DNA of 59,382 nucleotides from positions 1-59,382 of the forward strand of contig DVHR01000049.1 of NCBI GenBank assembly GCA_018711925.1, read 5' to 3'. Origin of the DNA: Candidatus Coprenecus pullicola. GTDB taxonomy: Bacteria > Bacteroidota > Bacteroidia > Bacteroidales > UBA932. Shown one piece after another: positions 26,528 through 35,591 of this stretch. The notes under the pieces are model-generated. The model worked only from the letters and a program-made list of their open reading frames with translations. It made no database searches and was not told the DNA's origin. Made by a program: the position numbers and the translations under genes. Each line of letters starts with the position of its first letter. Position 1 is the stretch's first letter.

Positions 26528-27601
26528 ATGAAAAAAGCTTATAATTTCAACGCCGGTCCCTGCGTTCTGCCCAAACCGGCTATCGAAGCGGCTATCGAGG
26601 CCCTCAAAGACTTCAAGGGTACAGGAATGTCCGTAATAGAAGTGTCTCACAGAAGCAAGGAGTGGGAGGCCGTCATGGACGAGTGCCGCTCTCTCTGGAA
26701 AGAGCTCCTCAACATCCCTGACGGATACAGCGTCCTCTTCCTGGGCGGCGGTGCATCCCTCCAGTTCCTCTATGTGGCCATGAACCTCCTCGAGAACAAG
26801 GCCGGCTACCTGGAGACAGGAGTATGGGCAAAGAAGGCCCTGAAAGAGGCCAAGGGCATCGGCAACGCCTATGCAGTAGCTTCCTCGGCCGACAAGAACT
26901 ACACCTACATCCCTAAGGGATACGAGATCCCCACAGACCTGGACTACTTCCACATCACCACCAACAACACCATCAAGGGTACCGAGATTCACGAGGATAT
27001 GGATTGCCCCGTGCCCCTCGTAGCCGATATGTCTTCCGATATCATGAGCCGTCCCGTGGACGTTTCCAAGTATGCCCTCATCTACGGTGGCGCCCAGAAG
27101 AACGTAGGTCCTGCCGGTGTCGTATTCGTTATCGTAAAGGACGAGATCCTCGGCAAGGTTTCCCGCTATCTGCCCACCATGCTCGACTACCGTACACACA
27201 TCGAGGGCGAGTCCATGTTCAACACCCCTCCTGTATTCTCCATCTTCGTTATGACCGAGACCCTGAAATGGGTTAAGGCTCAGGGTGGTGTAAAGGCCAT
27301 GTACGAGCTCAACAAGAAGAAAGCCGGCATGCTCTATGATGAGATCGACCGCAACTCCCTCTTCGTAGGTACAGCCGCCAAGGAGGACCGCTCCCTGATG
27401 AACGTATGCTTCGTAATGGCTCCCGGCCATGAGGACCTCCAGGACGAGTTCCTCGCCTTCGCAAAGGAGAGAGGCATGGTAGGTATCAAGGGCCACCGCT
27501 CAGTAGGCGGATTCCGCGCCTCCATCTACAACGCCTGCCCTATCGAGGCAGTAGAGGCTCTGATCGCCTGCATGCAGGAGTTCGAGAAGATGCACAAATA
27601 A
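26528..27601 (+). CDS. serC: Phosphoserine aminotransferase
   Basis: The 357-residue PLP enzyme begins [10 protein letters not shown] and contains [20 protein letters not shown] and the PLP-lysine region [13 protein letters not shown] near 188-200. It makes 3-phosphoserine from 3-phosphohydroxypyruvate. Codon use is strongly biased, as for a highly expressed gene. serA and the DUF1015 gene follow; a strong terminator lies between serC and serA. Confidence 0.97.
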   Translation: MKKAYNFNAGPCVLPKPAIEAAIEALKDFKGTGMSVIEVSHRSKEWEAVMDECRSLWKELLNIPDGYSVLFLGGGASLQFLYVAMNLLENKAGYLETGVWAKKALKEAKGIGNAYAVASSADKNYTYIPKGYEIPTDLDYFHITTNNTIKGTEIHEDMDCPVPLVADMSSDIMSRPVDVSKYALIYGGAQKNVGPAGVVFVIVKDEILGKVSRYLPTMLDYRTHIEGESMFNTPPVFSIFVMTETLKWVKAQGGVKAMYELNKKKAGMLYDEIDRNSLFVGTAAKEDRSLMNVCFVMAPGHEDLQDEFLAFAKERGMVGIKGHRSVGGFRASIYNACPIEAVEALIACMQEFEKMHK

Positions 27602-27612
27602 TTAAACTCCGC

Positions 27613-27661
27613 AACCCCGGCATATCCACATCATAACCGGACTGCCGGGGTTCGGTTTTTT
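27613..27661 (+). terminator. Intrinsic terminator between serC and serA
   Basis: A perfect 10-bp GC-rich stem (27613-27622 with 27643-27652) is followed by CGG and six T residues. It stands 36 bases before the serA ATG. With no convincing promoter after it, partial read-through would set the serA level. Confidence 0.85.
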
Positions 27662-27696
27662 CAATAGTTTATAATCAACACTTTAAAATATTCACA

Positions 27697-28617
27697 ATGA
27701 AAGTTTTAGTAGCAACCGAGAAACCTTTCTCAAAGGTAGCCGTCGACCAGATCCGCGAAATCGTGGAGAAAGGCGGTCATGAGCTTGCAACTCTTGAAAA
27801 ATACACCGATGTCAAGGACCTTTATGCAGCCGTAGCCGATGCAGACGCTCTTATCGTGCGTTCCGACAAGGTAACCAAGGAAGTCATTGCTGCCGCACCC
27901 AAGCTGAAGATAGTAGTCCGCGCCGGCGCCGGTTATGACAACCTCGACCTAGCAGCCTGCACCGAGAGAGGCATCGTAGCCATGAACACTCCCGGCCAGA
28001 ACTCCAACGCCGTGGCCGAACTCGCTATCGGCATGATGATCTACATCTCACGTAACCAGTTCACTCCGGGCACAGGCTCAGAGCTCAAAGGCAAGACCCT
28101 CGGTATTCAGGCTTACGGCAATGTCGGCCGTCTGGTAGCCGCTCACGCAAAGAGCTTCGGCATGAAGATCATGGCCTTTGACCCCTTCGTTCCCGCCGAG
28201 AAGATTCAGGCTGAAGGAGTCGAGGTAGCCGCCTCACTCGAGGACCTCTATGCAAAGAGCGACTTCGTGTCCCTGCACATTCCTGCCACCAATGAGACAA
28301 AGAACTCTATCGGCTACGCACTTCTGTCCAAGATGCCCAAGGGAGGCTGCCTCGTGAACACCGCCCGCAAGGAAGTCATCAACGAGCCCGAGCTCGTAAA
28401 GGTGCTCGAGGAGAGACAGGACCTGAAGTACATCACCGACATCGCCGCCGGCAACCAGGCCGAGCTCAACGAGAAGTTCGGCAAGAGAGTCTTCGCCACC
28501 CCCAAGAAGATGGGTGCCGAGACCGCCGAGGCCAATATCAACGCGGGAGTAGCAGCAGCCAACCAGATCTGCGACTTCTTCGCCACAGGCAACCGCAAGT
28601 TCCAGGTAAACAAATAG
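27697..28617 (+). CDS. serA: D-3-phosphoglycerate dehydrogenase family protein
   Basis: The 306-residue NAD-dependent 2-hydroxyacid dehydrogenase has VRAGAGYDNLDL near 77, GIQAYGNVGR (nucleotide-binding GxGxxG-type segment near 147) and FVSLHIPATNETKN near 190. The terminal catalytic region is atypical. It lacks the C-terminal ACT domain found in long SerA proteins. Placement beside serC supports 3-phosphoglycerate oxidation for serine synthesis. Confidence 0.9.
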   Translation: MKVLVATEKPFSKVAVDQIREIVEKGGHELATLEKYTDVKDLYAAVADADALIVRSDKVTKEVIAAAPKLKIVVRAGAGYDNLDLAACTERGIVAMNTPGQNSNAVAELAIGMMIYISRNQFTPGTGSELKGKTLGIQAYGNVGRLVAAHAKSFGMKIMAFDPFVPAEKIQAEGVEVAASLEDLYAKSDFVSLHIPATNETKNSIGYALLSKMPKGGCLVNTARKEVINEPELVKVLEERQDLKYITDIAAGNQAELNEKFGKRVFATPKKMGAETAEANINAGVAAANQICDFFATGNRKFQVNK

Positions 28618-28636
28618 TCTATAGGAGAGAAACGAT

Positions 28637-29881
28637 ATGGTAAAAGTTAAACCTTTCGCAGCCATCCGCCCCCCCAAGGCCATCGTGACTGAAGTGGCAG
28701 CCCGCCCTTACGACGTGCTCAACTCCCAGGAAGCCAAGGCTGAGGCCGGCGAGAAATCCCTCCTTCACATCACCAAGCCCGAGATTGACTTCGACCCCAT
28801 CATCGACGAGCACTCGCAGCCCGCATACGACAAGGCTGTCGAGAACTTCAAGAAATGGCAGGAGAAAGGCTGGCTCGTGCAGGACAAGAAGGAGTGCTAC
28901 TATGTCTACGCACAGACCATGAACGGCCGCACACAGTACGGTATCGTACTGTGCGCCAACGTAGATGACTATCTGACCGGCAAGATCAAGAAACATGAGC
29001 TCACCCGCAAGGACAAGGAAGAGGACCGTATGATCCACGTCCGCATCCAGAACGCCAACATCGAGCCCGTATTCTTCGCTTATCCTGACAACACCGAGAT
29101 CAACGCCATCGTGAAGAAGTACACCGACGGCAAGCCCGAGTACGACTTCGTAGCACCTGACGACGGTTTCGGCCATCATTTCTGGGTTATCGACAATGAC
29201 GAGGACATCAAGAGGATTACCGAGATATTCTCGACCATTCCCGCCTTCTACGTTGCCGACGGTCATCACCGTACGGCAGCAGCAGCCCTCGTAGGCGAGG
29301 AGAAGCGCCGTCAGAATCCCAACCACAACGGAACCGAGGAGTACAACTACTTCATGGCAGTGGTATTCCCCGAGAGCCACCTCAAGATCATCGACTACAA
29401 CCGTGTGGTAAAGGACCTCAACGGCATGACTCCCGAGCAGTTCCTCGATAAGCTCGGCGCTGACTTCGAGATCAAGGACATGGGTACCGAGATCTACAAG
29501 CCCAAGAACCTGCACAACTTCTCGATGTATCTGGGAGGTCACTGGTATTCCCTCACAGCCAAGAAGGGCACCTACGACGACAACGATCCCATCGGATGCC
29601 TCGATGTGACCATCTGCTCCAACCTTATCTTCGACAAGCTCCTCGACATCAAGGATCTCCGTACCTCGAAGCGCATTGACTTCGTAGGTGGTATCCGCGG
29701 ACTCGGCGAGCTCAAGAAGAGAGTTGATTCCGGAGAGATGGCAGCGGCCTTCGCCCTGTATCCAGTATCCATGAAGCAGCTCATCAGGATAGCCGATACA
29801 GGCAACATCATGCCTCCCAAGACTACCTGGTTCGAGCCTAAGCTGCGCAGCGGTCTGGCTATCCACAAGCTGGAACGGTAG
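28637..29881 (+). CDS. DUF1015 family protein
   Basis: The 414-residue protein has DUF1015 features: KPFAAIRPPKAIVTEVAARPYDVL at the N-terminus in part, HITKPEIDF near 51 and the YVADGHHRTAAA motif near 210. DUF1015 genes regularly accompany serC-serA in Bacteroidales, as here (19 bases after serA). This suggests a role tied to serine metabolism, but the activity is unknown. Codon bias matches serC and serA. Confidence 0.9.
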   Translation: MVKVKPFAAIRPPKAIVTEVAARPYDVLNSQEAKAEAGEKSLLHITKPEIDFDPIIDEHSQPAYDKAVENFKKWQEKGWLVQDKKECYYVYAQTMNGRTQYGIVLCANVDDYLTGKIKKHELTRKDKEEDRMIHVRIQNANIEPVFFAYPDNTEINAIVKKYTDGKPEYDFVAPDDGFGHHFWVIDNDEDIKRITEIFSTIPAFYVADGHHRTAAAALVGEEKRRQNPNHNGTEEYNYFMAVVFPESHLKIIDYNRVVKDLNGMTPEQFLDKLGADFEIKDMGTEIYKPKNLHNFSMYLGGHWYSLTAKKGTYDDNDPIGCLDVTICSNLIFDKLLDIKDLRTSKRIDFVGGIRGLGELKKRVDSGEMAAAFALYPVSMKQLIRIADTGNIMPPKTTWFEPKLRSGLAIHKLER

Positions 29882-29882
29882 T

Positions 29883-30002
29883 GGCGCGTCATAATGGGCA
29901 ATCTGCTGCGTTACTTTCGGGATGAGCGCGGCAGTCATTTACAGCAGTAAACTCCTTTGCGCTCACCCTCAGTGCCTTGCATCTTACCCATTCTGACGCA
30001 CC
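29883..30002. repeat. 120-bp imperfect palindromic element
   Basis: The two halves are imperfect inverted repeats. The ends GGCGCGTCA (29883-29891) and TGACGCACC (29994-30002) pair with one wobble, and the next segments AATGGGCAA and TTACCCATT pair likewise. The core TTTACAGCAGTAAA (29938-29951) is itself self-complementary. No reading frame of note is present. The structure is like a dispersed intergenic repeat or a long RNA hairpin downstream of the DUF1015 gene. Confidence 0.6.
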
Positions 30003-30014
30003 TTGAAGTACGTT

Positions 30015-30060
30015 AAAGGAGGCCGTAATCGAAAGTTGATTCGATACGGCCTCCTTTTAT
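30015..30060 (+). terminator. Intrinsic terminator closing the serC-serA-DUF1015 unit
   Basis: AAAGGAGGCCGT (30015-30026) pairs perfectly with ACGGCCTCCTTT (30046-30057), with a partly paired loop, and is followed by TAT and more T/A bases. Confidence 0.8.
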
Positions 30061-30259
30061 TAATCGGAAAAACAAAAAAACAAACAGCACGGGATTGAAG
30101 ATATTCATTAGTTCATTGATAATCAAAATATTAGCACTCAAAATGGTGCCGCGTTGGCATTTAAAACCGCGACACGGCACGTTCTAAATTTAGAAATACC
30201 TTATTATCAAGTACTTAACAATATCATACGATCCCCGGAAACAGATTAAATTTTCAGCT
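30061..30259. other. AT-rich gene-free leader with inverted repeats
   Basis: The 199 bases before the nucleotidyltransferase gene hold no plausible gene. An imperfect inverted repeat GTGCCGCG / CGACACGGCAC spans 30146-30180. It is followed directly by a perfect 14-bp palindrome TTCTAAATTTAGAA (30182-30195). These could be regulator sites or a leader RNA fold. No TAnnTTTG element is evident near the start codon. Confidence 0.4.
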
Positions 30260-31174
30260 ATGAAACCGACATTAGTAGTATTGGCAGCGGGCATGGGTTC
30301 CCGTTACGGTTCCCTGAAACAGATGGACGGAGTAGGCCCCAACGGCGAGGCCATCATAGACTACTCGATCTACGACGCAGTACGCGCCGGATTCGGCAAG
30401 GTAGTGTTCATCATCCGCCACTCATTTGAAAAGGCATTCCGCGAGATATTCACACCGGAGCATTTCGGAGGCAAGGTTGAGATTGACTTCGTCTTTCAGG
30501 AACTCGAATACCTGCCTGAGGGATTCTCAGTTCCGGAGGGCCGTGAGAAACCCTGGGGTACATGTCACGCCGTAATGATGGCCGCCCCTGTAGTCAGCAC
30601 TCCTTTCGCCGTCATCAACTCCGATGACTTCTACGGCCGCGAGGGTTACGCCGTACTGGCCGACTACCTGCGCAGCGTGGACGGACAGACCGGCAAGTAC
30701 TCCATGGTCGGCTACAATCTGCACAACACCCTCTCCGACTACGGTACCGTCTCACGCGGAGAGTGCTCCGTCGATGCTGACGGCAATCTAGTATCAATCG
30801 TTGAGCGCACTGCGATTCAGCGTATGGAGGACGGCCGCATCATGTACAAGGACAGCGACGGCCTGCATCCCCTGGACGAGAACACCGTCGTTTCCATGAA
30901 CCTGTTCGGATTCACCCCAGACTTCTTCACCGAGTCTGAGCGGCTGTTCAGACGGTTCCTCTCCGACCCGGCCAACATGGCCAACCCCAAGGCCGAGTTC
31001 TTCATCCCTCTGTGCGTCAACCAGCTCATCAACGAGGGCAAGGCCAGCCTCAAAGTACTCAACAGCGATGCCCAGTGGTTCGGTGTCACCTACAAGGAAG
31101 ACCGCCCTTATGTCGTCAGCCGCATCCGTCAGCTCATCGACTCCGGCATCTATCCCGAGCACCTCTGGAAATAA
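30260..31174 (+). CDS. Sugar-phosphate nucleotidyltransferase
   Basis: The 304-residue protein has the NTP-transferase signature LAAGMGSRYGSLKQ (8-21), WGTCHAV near 98 and the NSDDFYG metal-binding motif near 117. It belongs to the group of UTP/glucose-1-phosphate or similar uridylyl- and guanylyltransferases, but the sugar cannot be deduced. It stands alone, between two terminators. Confidence 0.85.
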   Translation: MKPTLVVLAAGMGSRYGSLKQMDGVGPNGEAIIDYSIYDAVRAGFGKVVFIIRHSFEKAFREIFTPEHFGGKVEIDFVFQELEYLPEGFSVPEGREKPWGTCHAVMMAAPVVSTPFAVINSDDFYGREGYAVLADYLRSVDGQTGKYSMVGYNLHNTLSDYGTVSRGECSVDADGNLVSIVERTAIQRMEDGRIMYKDSDGLHPLDENTVVSMNLFGFTPDFFTESERLFRRFLSDPANMANPKAEFFIPLCVNQLINEGKASLKVLNSDAQWFGVTYKEDRPYVVSRIRQLIDSGIYPEHLWK

Positions 31175-31194
31175 CCCCCTCCACCGCACCATAA

Positions 31195-31238
31195 AAAAGC
31201 CCTGACCGCACACATTAGCAGCCAGGGCATTATTTTAT
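31195..31238. terminator. Bidirectional terminator between convergent genes
   Basis: GCCCTG (31199-31204) pairs with CAGGGC (31223-31228). Six A residues precede the stem and TTATTTTA follows it, so U-rich ends form in both directions. It serves the nucleotidyltransferase gene (plus) and the hydrogenase gene (minus). Confidence 0.75.
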
Positions 31239-31250
31239 CCTGTCCGAATA

Positions 31251-32732
31251 TTATTCGGTCCTCGGGGCCTCGCGGCGGGAGGCGTAGGTGTCGTCGATGG
31301 TGCTCAGCTCAGTATTGTACTGCTTCTTGCCGGCAACGGCATCGTTGTAGGTGCAGGGGCCGGAGATACAGCCGTCCGGGCAGACCATCATCTCCAGGAA
31401 CTGCGCCGGAGCCTTCTTGGTCTTGGCATAGCTCTTGAGCAGGGCGATATTCTTCTTGTCCATACCGGCCACTTTAAGGAAGTTGACATTCTCTCCCAGG
31501 AAAGACTGCACCGCACCGGCCACTCCGCCGCTCTGGCCGAAGGCATGGGCCTCCTTGACGGAGAGATACTCGACATGATAAGGTTCCACCTTATCGAAGT
31601 CAATCTCATAACCCGAGAACACGCTTCCGAGCTCCTCGAATGTCATGACGTAATCCACGTTGGGGTTCTCCTTGGCCTCCTTGCGCTTGGCTATGCACGG
31701 GCCGATGAAGACCTGCTTTGCGTCAGGGAACTTTTCCTTGACAATCTGAGCACTGTAATACATCGGCGAGCCGGATGCCGATACGAACGGAGCCATATCC
31801 GGAATATGCTTCCTTACGAGTTGGATATATGACGGACAGCAGCTCGTAGTCATGAAGGGCTGTCCCTCCTGCAGCTTCTCCTTCAGCTCAACCGCCTCAT
31901 TGGAGACCGTAAGCATCGCTCCTTCGGCAACCTCGACCACGGCGGAGAACCCGATAGCCTTGATGGCACCGTAGAGCTTTTCCTTCGTGGTGTTGAACTG
32001 ACCGAGGATGGATGGAGCCACCATCGCAACCACTGACTCACCGGCCTGAATGCTATTCAGCACGTCAAACACCTGGGATATCTCGAATATAGCACCGAAA
32101 GGGCACGCATTCAGACATTTGCCGCAGTAGATGCACTTGCTCTCATCGATATGCTCCACTCCATACTCATCCTTCGATATGGCCTTTACCGGGCAGGCCT
32201 CCTCACAAGGTACCGGCACGTATACTATAGCATGATAGGGACAGCTCTGGTAGCACTTGCCGCAGTTGATGCAGAGGTCATGGTCTATCACAGCCTGGCC
32301 GTGATTCTTCTTGTCGTGGGTAATGGCGTGCTTGGGACAGTTCATGGAGCAGCTGCGGGCCACACAGCCACGGCAGAGGTTGGTTATCTCATAGTTGGTC
32401 TTAACGCATGAGGAGCACGCCTCATCTATGACGCACATGATGTTGTCCTTCGGCTCCCTCTCCCTGCTTACTACCCGCCGGGCATAGTCCGACAGAGGGG
32501 TCAACTCATCCTTCTCGTCATCCATGTCATAACCCAGCAGGGGGAACATCTTATATTTCCAGACTGCCCGCTCCTTATGCACACAGCATCTGCCCAACAC
32601 CTCAGACCTGCGGGGACTGAGTTCGATTGGAAGTCTGTCGATATCCGAGCAGAGCCTGTCCTGTTTCCATTTATTAACCATCATCGCCAGCAGTTTGTGG
32701 CGCACAATCATTACATTGTTAGTAAAAGCCAT
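31251..32732 (-). CDS. Monomeric [FeFe] hydrogenase
   Basis: The 493-residue protein has ferredoxin-like [4Fe-4S] cysteine clusters at about residues 100-132 (atypical), 154-164 and 200-210. The H-cluster domain follows, with L1 TSCCPSY (Cys298/299), L2 IGPCIAKRKE (Cys346) and L3 FLEMMVCPDGCISGPC (Cys451, Cys455). Tyr after TSCCPS and GPC in place of MPC are variants of the kind found in the group B hydrogenases of gut Bacteroidales. It would produce H2 from reduced ferredoxin. Maturation genes hydEFG are not in this window. Confidence 0.88.
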   Translation of the reverse strand: MAFTNNVMIVRHKLLAMMVNKWKQDRLCSDIDRLPIELSPRRSEVLGRCCVHKERAVWKYKMFPLLGYDMDDEKDELTPLSDYARRVVSREREPKDNIMCVIDEACSSCVKTNYEITNLCRGCVARSCSMNCPKHAITHDKKNHGQAVIDHDLCINCGKCYQSCPYHAIVYVPVPCEEACPVKAISKDEYGVEHIDESKCIYCGKCLNACPFGAIFEISQVFDVLNSIQAGESVVAMVAPSILGQFNTTKEKLYGAIKAIGFSAVVEVAEGAMLTVSNEAVELKEKLQEGQPFMTTSCCPSYIQLVRKHIPDMAPFVSASGSPMYYSAQIVKEKFPDAKQVFIGPCIAKRKEAKENPNVDYVMTFEELGSVFSGYEIDFDKVEPYHVEYLSVKEAHAFGQSGGVAGAVQSFLGENVNFLKVAGMDKKNIALLKSYAKTKKAPAQFLEMMVCPDGCISGPCTYNDAVAGKKQYNTELSTIDDTYASRREAPRTE

Positions 32733-32762
32733 AAATAGTTATAAGTTGTTACAAAAATGCTG

Positions 32763-32792
32763 CAAAAGTAATATAATATCCTCAATCTCCAA
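32763..32792 (-). promoter_or_regulatory. Promoter of the hydrogenase gene
   Basis: On the minus strand TACTTTTG (32770-32763) fits TAnnTTTG, with TTG at 32792-32790 and a 19-base spacer. The -33 part overlaps the 3' end of the glycosyltransferase gene. The leader would be about 25 bases. Confidence 0.6.
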
Positions 32793-33804
32793 CTTTTCCG
32801 TCAGGATATCTGAACCCATTCAAAGCCAGGGCCACCATAGTGACTCTCGGACGCGGCACAGGGCACGGCGCCGCCGTCCTTGCCATACTGCGGCGCATGC
32901 TCCGGAAATCCCTGTGAGCACGTATCACCGCCTTGAAAAAAGAGATCTTGCCGGTAAGCAGATACACGCAGCCTATCAGACCGTCTATGCACATACGGGA
33001 AAAGACAATGCGGCTACGGCCTGCGTCCGGAAGATTCTTGTACATCATCAGCAGGTTGTTGCGGAAATTAAGATACAGCTTGCGGGGAGAATTGTTGGGT
33101 AGCGTACCGCCTCCCACATGATAGATCACCGAGGCCGGATCCACCCATATCTCCCATCCTGAGAGCATGGCCCTCCAGCAGAAGTCTATCTCCTCCATAT
33201 GGGCGAAAAACGCCTCGTCCAGTCCTCCTGCCTGCCTCCATAGTTCGGAGCGGACCATAAAAGCTGCCCCGGATGCCCAGAATACCCGACACGGAGTATC
33301 GTACTGCCCCCTGTCCTCCTCAACCCTGGACAGGATACGTCCCCTACAGTATGGGAAATACCACCTGTCCACGTATCCGCCGCAGGCTCCCGCATGCTCG
33401 AACCTCGTCCGGCTGTCGTAGCTCAGAATCTTCGGAGCACATGCCCCGCAACGGGGACGGGAATCCATAAACCTCTCCAGTTCCCCGAGCCATCCGTCCG
33501 TAACCTCTATGTCCGAATTGAGCAGCAGATAGTAGTCAAACCGTTCCCCTGACCTTTCTATCTCAGCAAAAGCACGGTTGTAACCTCCAGTGAACCCATA
33601 GTTGCGGTCCAGGCGGATAAGCCTCACCTCTCCGTCCGGCCACGTTGCCCTGAGCCACTCCACGGATCCGTCCTGAGATCCGTTGTCGGCCACATACAGG
33701 GCTGAGCCGCCGGAGAAACAGGTGCGGGCAAGTATAAGCGGAATGAACTTCTGCATGAAAGCCTTTCCGTTCCAGTTCAATATAACAACCGCAGTTGAAG
33801 ACAT
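32782..33804 (-). CDS. Family 2 glycosyltransferase (rhamnosyltransferase-like)
   Basis: The 340-residue GT-A fold enzyme starts VVILNWNGK, has the nucleotide-sugar binding motif LLLNSDIEV near 96 and ADNGSQDGS near 40, and EEIDFCWRA near 218. Such enzymes often add rhamnose or other deoxysugars to surface glycans, but the donor is not readable. It follows murF by 12 bases at the end of an envelope-biosynthesis run. Confidence 0.88.
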   Translation of the reverse strand: MSSTAVVILNWNGKAFMQKFIPLILARTCFSGGSALYVADNGSQDGSVEWLRATWPDGEVRLIRLDRNYGFTGGYNRAFAEIERSGERFDYYLLLNSDIEVTDGWLGELERFMDSRPRCGACAPKILSYDSRTRFEHAGACGGYVDRWYFPYCRGRILSRVEEDRGQYDTPCRVFWASGAAFMVRSELWRQAGGLDEAFFAHMEEIDFCWRAMLSGWEIWVDPASVIYHVGGGTLPNNSPRKLYLNFRNNLLMMYKNLPDAGRSRIVFSRMCIDGLIGCVYLLTGKISFFKAVIRAHRDFRSMRRSMARTAAPCPVPRPRVTMVALALNGFRYPDGKVGD

Positions 33805-33816
33805 AGCACGCTGTAT

Positions 33817-35160
33817 TTACAACAAATCTCTCAGGGACGGCAGACCGACTGCGTTGGAGCCCTTCATCAATATTGACATTCCTCCCGCAGGCTCTTTCCC
33901 GAGAGCCTCACGGGCAGCAGCGACATCGTGGCAGAATATGAAACGCACATCCCCCGCCACGGGGAATACAGCCAGCGCTTTCTCAAACTCCTCCCCTACG
34001 AAGACTGCTCTCTCGCAGTCCTTCATGGCCGCTACTTTCTCCATAACCTTCCGGTGCTCGTCCGTTGAATCCGGGCCGAGTTCCAGCATCTGCCCGAGAA
34101 TCACCATCTTGTGGGGAAAACGGGAGGCGGAGAAATTGTCCAGCGAGGCCTTCATGCTGGAAGGATTGGCATTGTATGTGTCCAGCACCAGCAGGTTACG
34201 GTCTGTCCTTTCCAGCTGTGAGCGGAGGTTGGCCGGAACGTAGGCCTCCACTGCCGCAGCGGCATCTTTCAAGGCCACACCGAAATACTGTCCCACGCAC
34301 AGGGCCGCCACCACGTTGGGAGCATTGTAAGAGCCTATGAGACGTGTATTAACTCGCAGCATGCCGTCTCCGTCCGGCACATCCAGCCTCAGATACGGCT
34401 CATCCACAGTAACAGGCAGTATCTCCACCCCGGCCGACTCCACTCCGTAACGGACAATCCGCAGGTCAGGCCGCTGAGAGGCCATCGCACAGAGATTGTC
34501 GTCATCCACATTGAGAAAAGCAGTATCAGCTGTCCTCTGCAGATAGTCATAAAGCTCTCCCTTGGCCCTCCTGACTCCCTCGAACGAGCCGAATCCCTCA
34601 ATATGCGCCTTGCCCACATTGGTTATAAGCCCGTAATCCGGAAGCGCAATCGAAGCAAGGGCCGCTATCTCTCCGGGATGATTGGCTCCCATCTCCACCA
34701 CTGCCATCTCTGTCTGCTCCGTGATGCGCAGCAGGGTGAGCGGCACTCCGATGTGGTTGTTAAGATTGCCTTGCGTAGCGGTCACACGGTATCTTGCCGA
34801 AAGCACGGAACAAAGAAGCTCCTTAGTGGTGGTCTTTCCATTGGTCCCGGTCAGACCTATAACCGGTATGCGGAAACGGGAGCGGTGCATCCGCGCCAGA
34901 GCCTGCAACGCCTCCAGGGTATCATCAACTACTATATACTTACCGTCATCTGCGAAACCGCTGTCCCGGGATACCACAGCATATGATGCCCCTTTGTCCA
35001 AGGCCGCCTGAGCGAAAAGGTTACCGTCAAATTTATCCCCCCGTAGAGCGAAAAACATCACTCCACTCTCTATCCTGCGGCTGTCGGTAGACACACCGGT
35101 ACTGGACGCAAACGCATCGTACAGCCTGTTTTCCAATTTTCTATCCATATTCATTATCAT
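33817..35160 (-). CDS. murF: UDP-N-acetylmuramoyl-tripeptide-D-alanyl-D-alanine ligase
   Basis: The 447-residue Mur ligase has the ATP-binding motif [13 protein letters not shown] near 110, the STDSR motif near 21-25, [11 protein letters not shown] near 160, and [15 protein letters not shown] near 318. The last is typical of MurF. It adds D-Ala-D-Ala to the muropeptide precursor. The ATG at 35160 overlaps the dut stop codon by four bases, supporting the start MIMNMDRK. The next Met in frame is also possible. Confidence 0.95.
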   Translation of the reverse strand: MIMNMDRKLENRLYDAFASSTGVSTDSRRIESGVMFFALRGDKFDGNLFAQAALDKGASYAVVSRDSGFADDGKYIVVDDTLEALQALARMHRSRFRIPVIGLTGTNGKTTTKELLCSVLSARYRVTATQGNLNNHIGVPLTLLRITEQTEMAVVEMGANHPGEIAALASIALPDYGLITNVGKAHIEGFGSFEGVRRAKGELYDYLQRTADTAFLNVDDDNLCAMASQRPDLRIVRYGVESAGVEILPVTVDEPYLRLDVPDGDGMLRVNTRLIGSYNAPNVVAALCVGQYFGVALKDAAAAVEAYVPANLRSQLERTDRNLLVLDTYNANPSSMKASLDNFSASRFPHKMVILGQMLELGPDSTDEHRKVMEKVAAMKDCERAVFVGEEFEKALAVFPVAGDVRFIFCHDVAAAREALGKEPAGGMSILMKGSNAVGLPSLRDLL

Positions 35161-35591
35161 TTTCTTCCAGTAGAGCCAAAGCCTCCCACCCCTCTTTCGC
35201 TCGCCTCCAGTTCATCCGCCTCTTCCCATTCCACTCTCTCGTGACGGGCCACCACCATCTGGGCGACACGTTCTCCCGGGACCACTACGAAATCCTCTGC
35301 CGAAAGATTCACAAGTATCACTTTAATTTCTCCCCGGTAATCGGCGTCTATCGTTCCCGGTGAATTGACAATTGAGATACCGTGCTTTGCAGCCAGTCCG
35401 CTGCGCGGCCTTACCTGAGCCTCATAACCTGCAGGCAATTCGATATGCAGTCCGGTAGGGACAAGCATCCTCTCCAGCGGCTTAAGAGTCACTGGCTCAG
35501 AGAGATTGGCCCTAAGATCCATTCCTGCGGACAAGGGAGTGGAATAAGAAGGCAGCCCGAACGGGGAATTATTGACTATCTTTACTTTCAT
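35157..35591 (-). CDS. dut: dUTP diphosphatase
   Basis: The 144-residue protein has the five dUTPase motifs: AGMDLRA (23-29), [10 protein letters not shown] (63-72), [11 protein letters not shown] (79-89), GERVAQMVV (106-114) and the Gly-rich [10 protein letters not shown] end. It hydrolyses dUTP to dUMP. The gene overlaps the flippase 3' end by 23 bases and murF by four, so it is embedded in the envelope run. Confidence 0.97.
   Translation of the reverse strand: MKVKIVNNSPFGLPSYSTPLSAGMDLRANLSEPVTLKPLERMLVPTGLHIELPAGYEAQVRPRSGLAAKHGISIVNSPGTIDADYRGEIKVILVNLSAEDFVVVPGERVAQMVVARHERVEWEEADELEASERGVGGFGSTGRK

Noticed and set aside
28619..29938. 439-residue minus-strand frame antisense to DUF1015
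   Set aside because: It mirrors a strongly codon-biased gene, has a repetitive Val/Leu/Gly composition and no start signal.
30146..30200. Possible sigma-54 promoter (GG-N10-GC-like spacing)
   Set aside because: The bases around the GG and GC do not match TGGCAC-N5-TTGCA closely enough, and the match is better explained by the inverted repeat.
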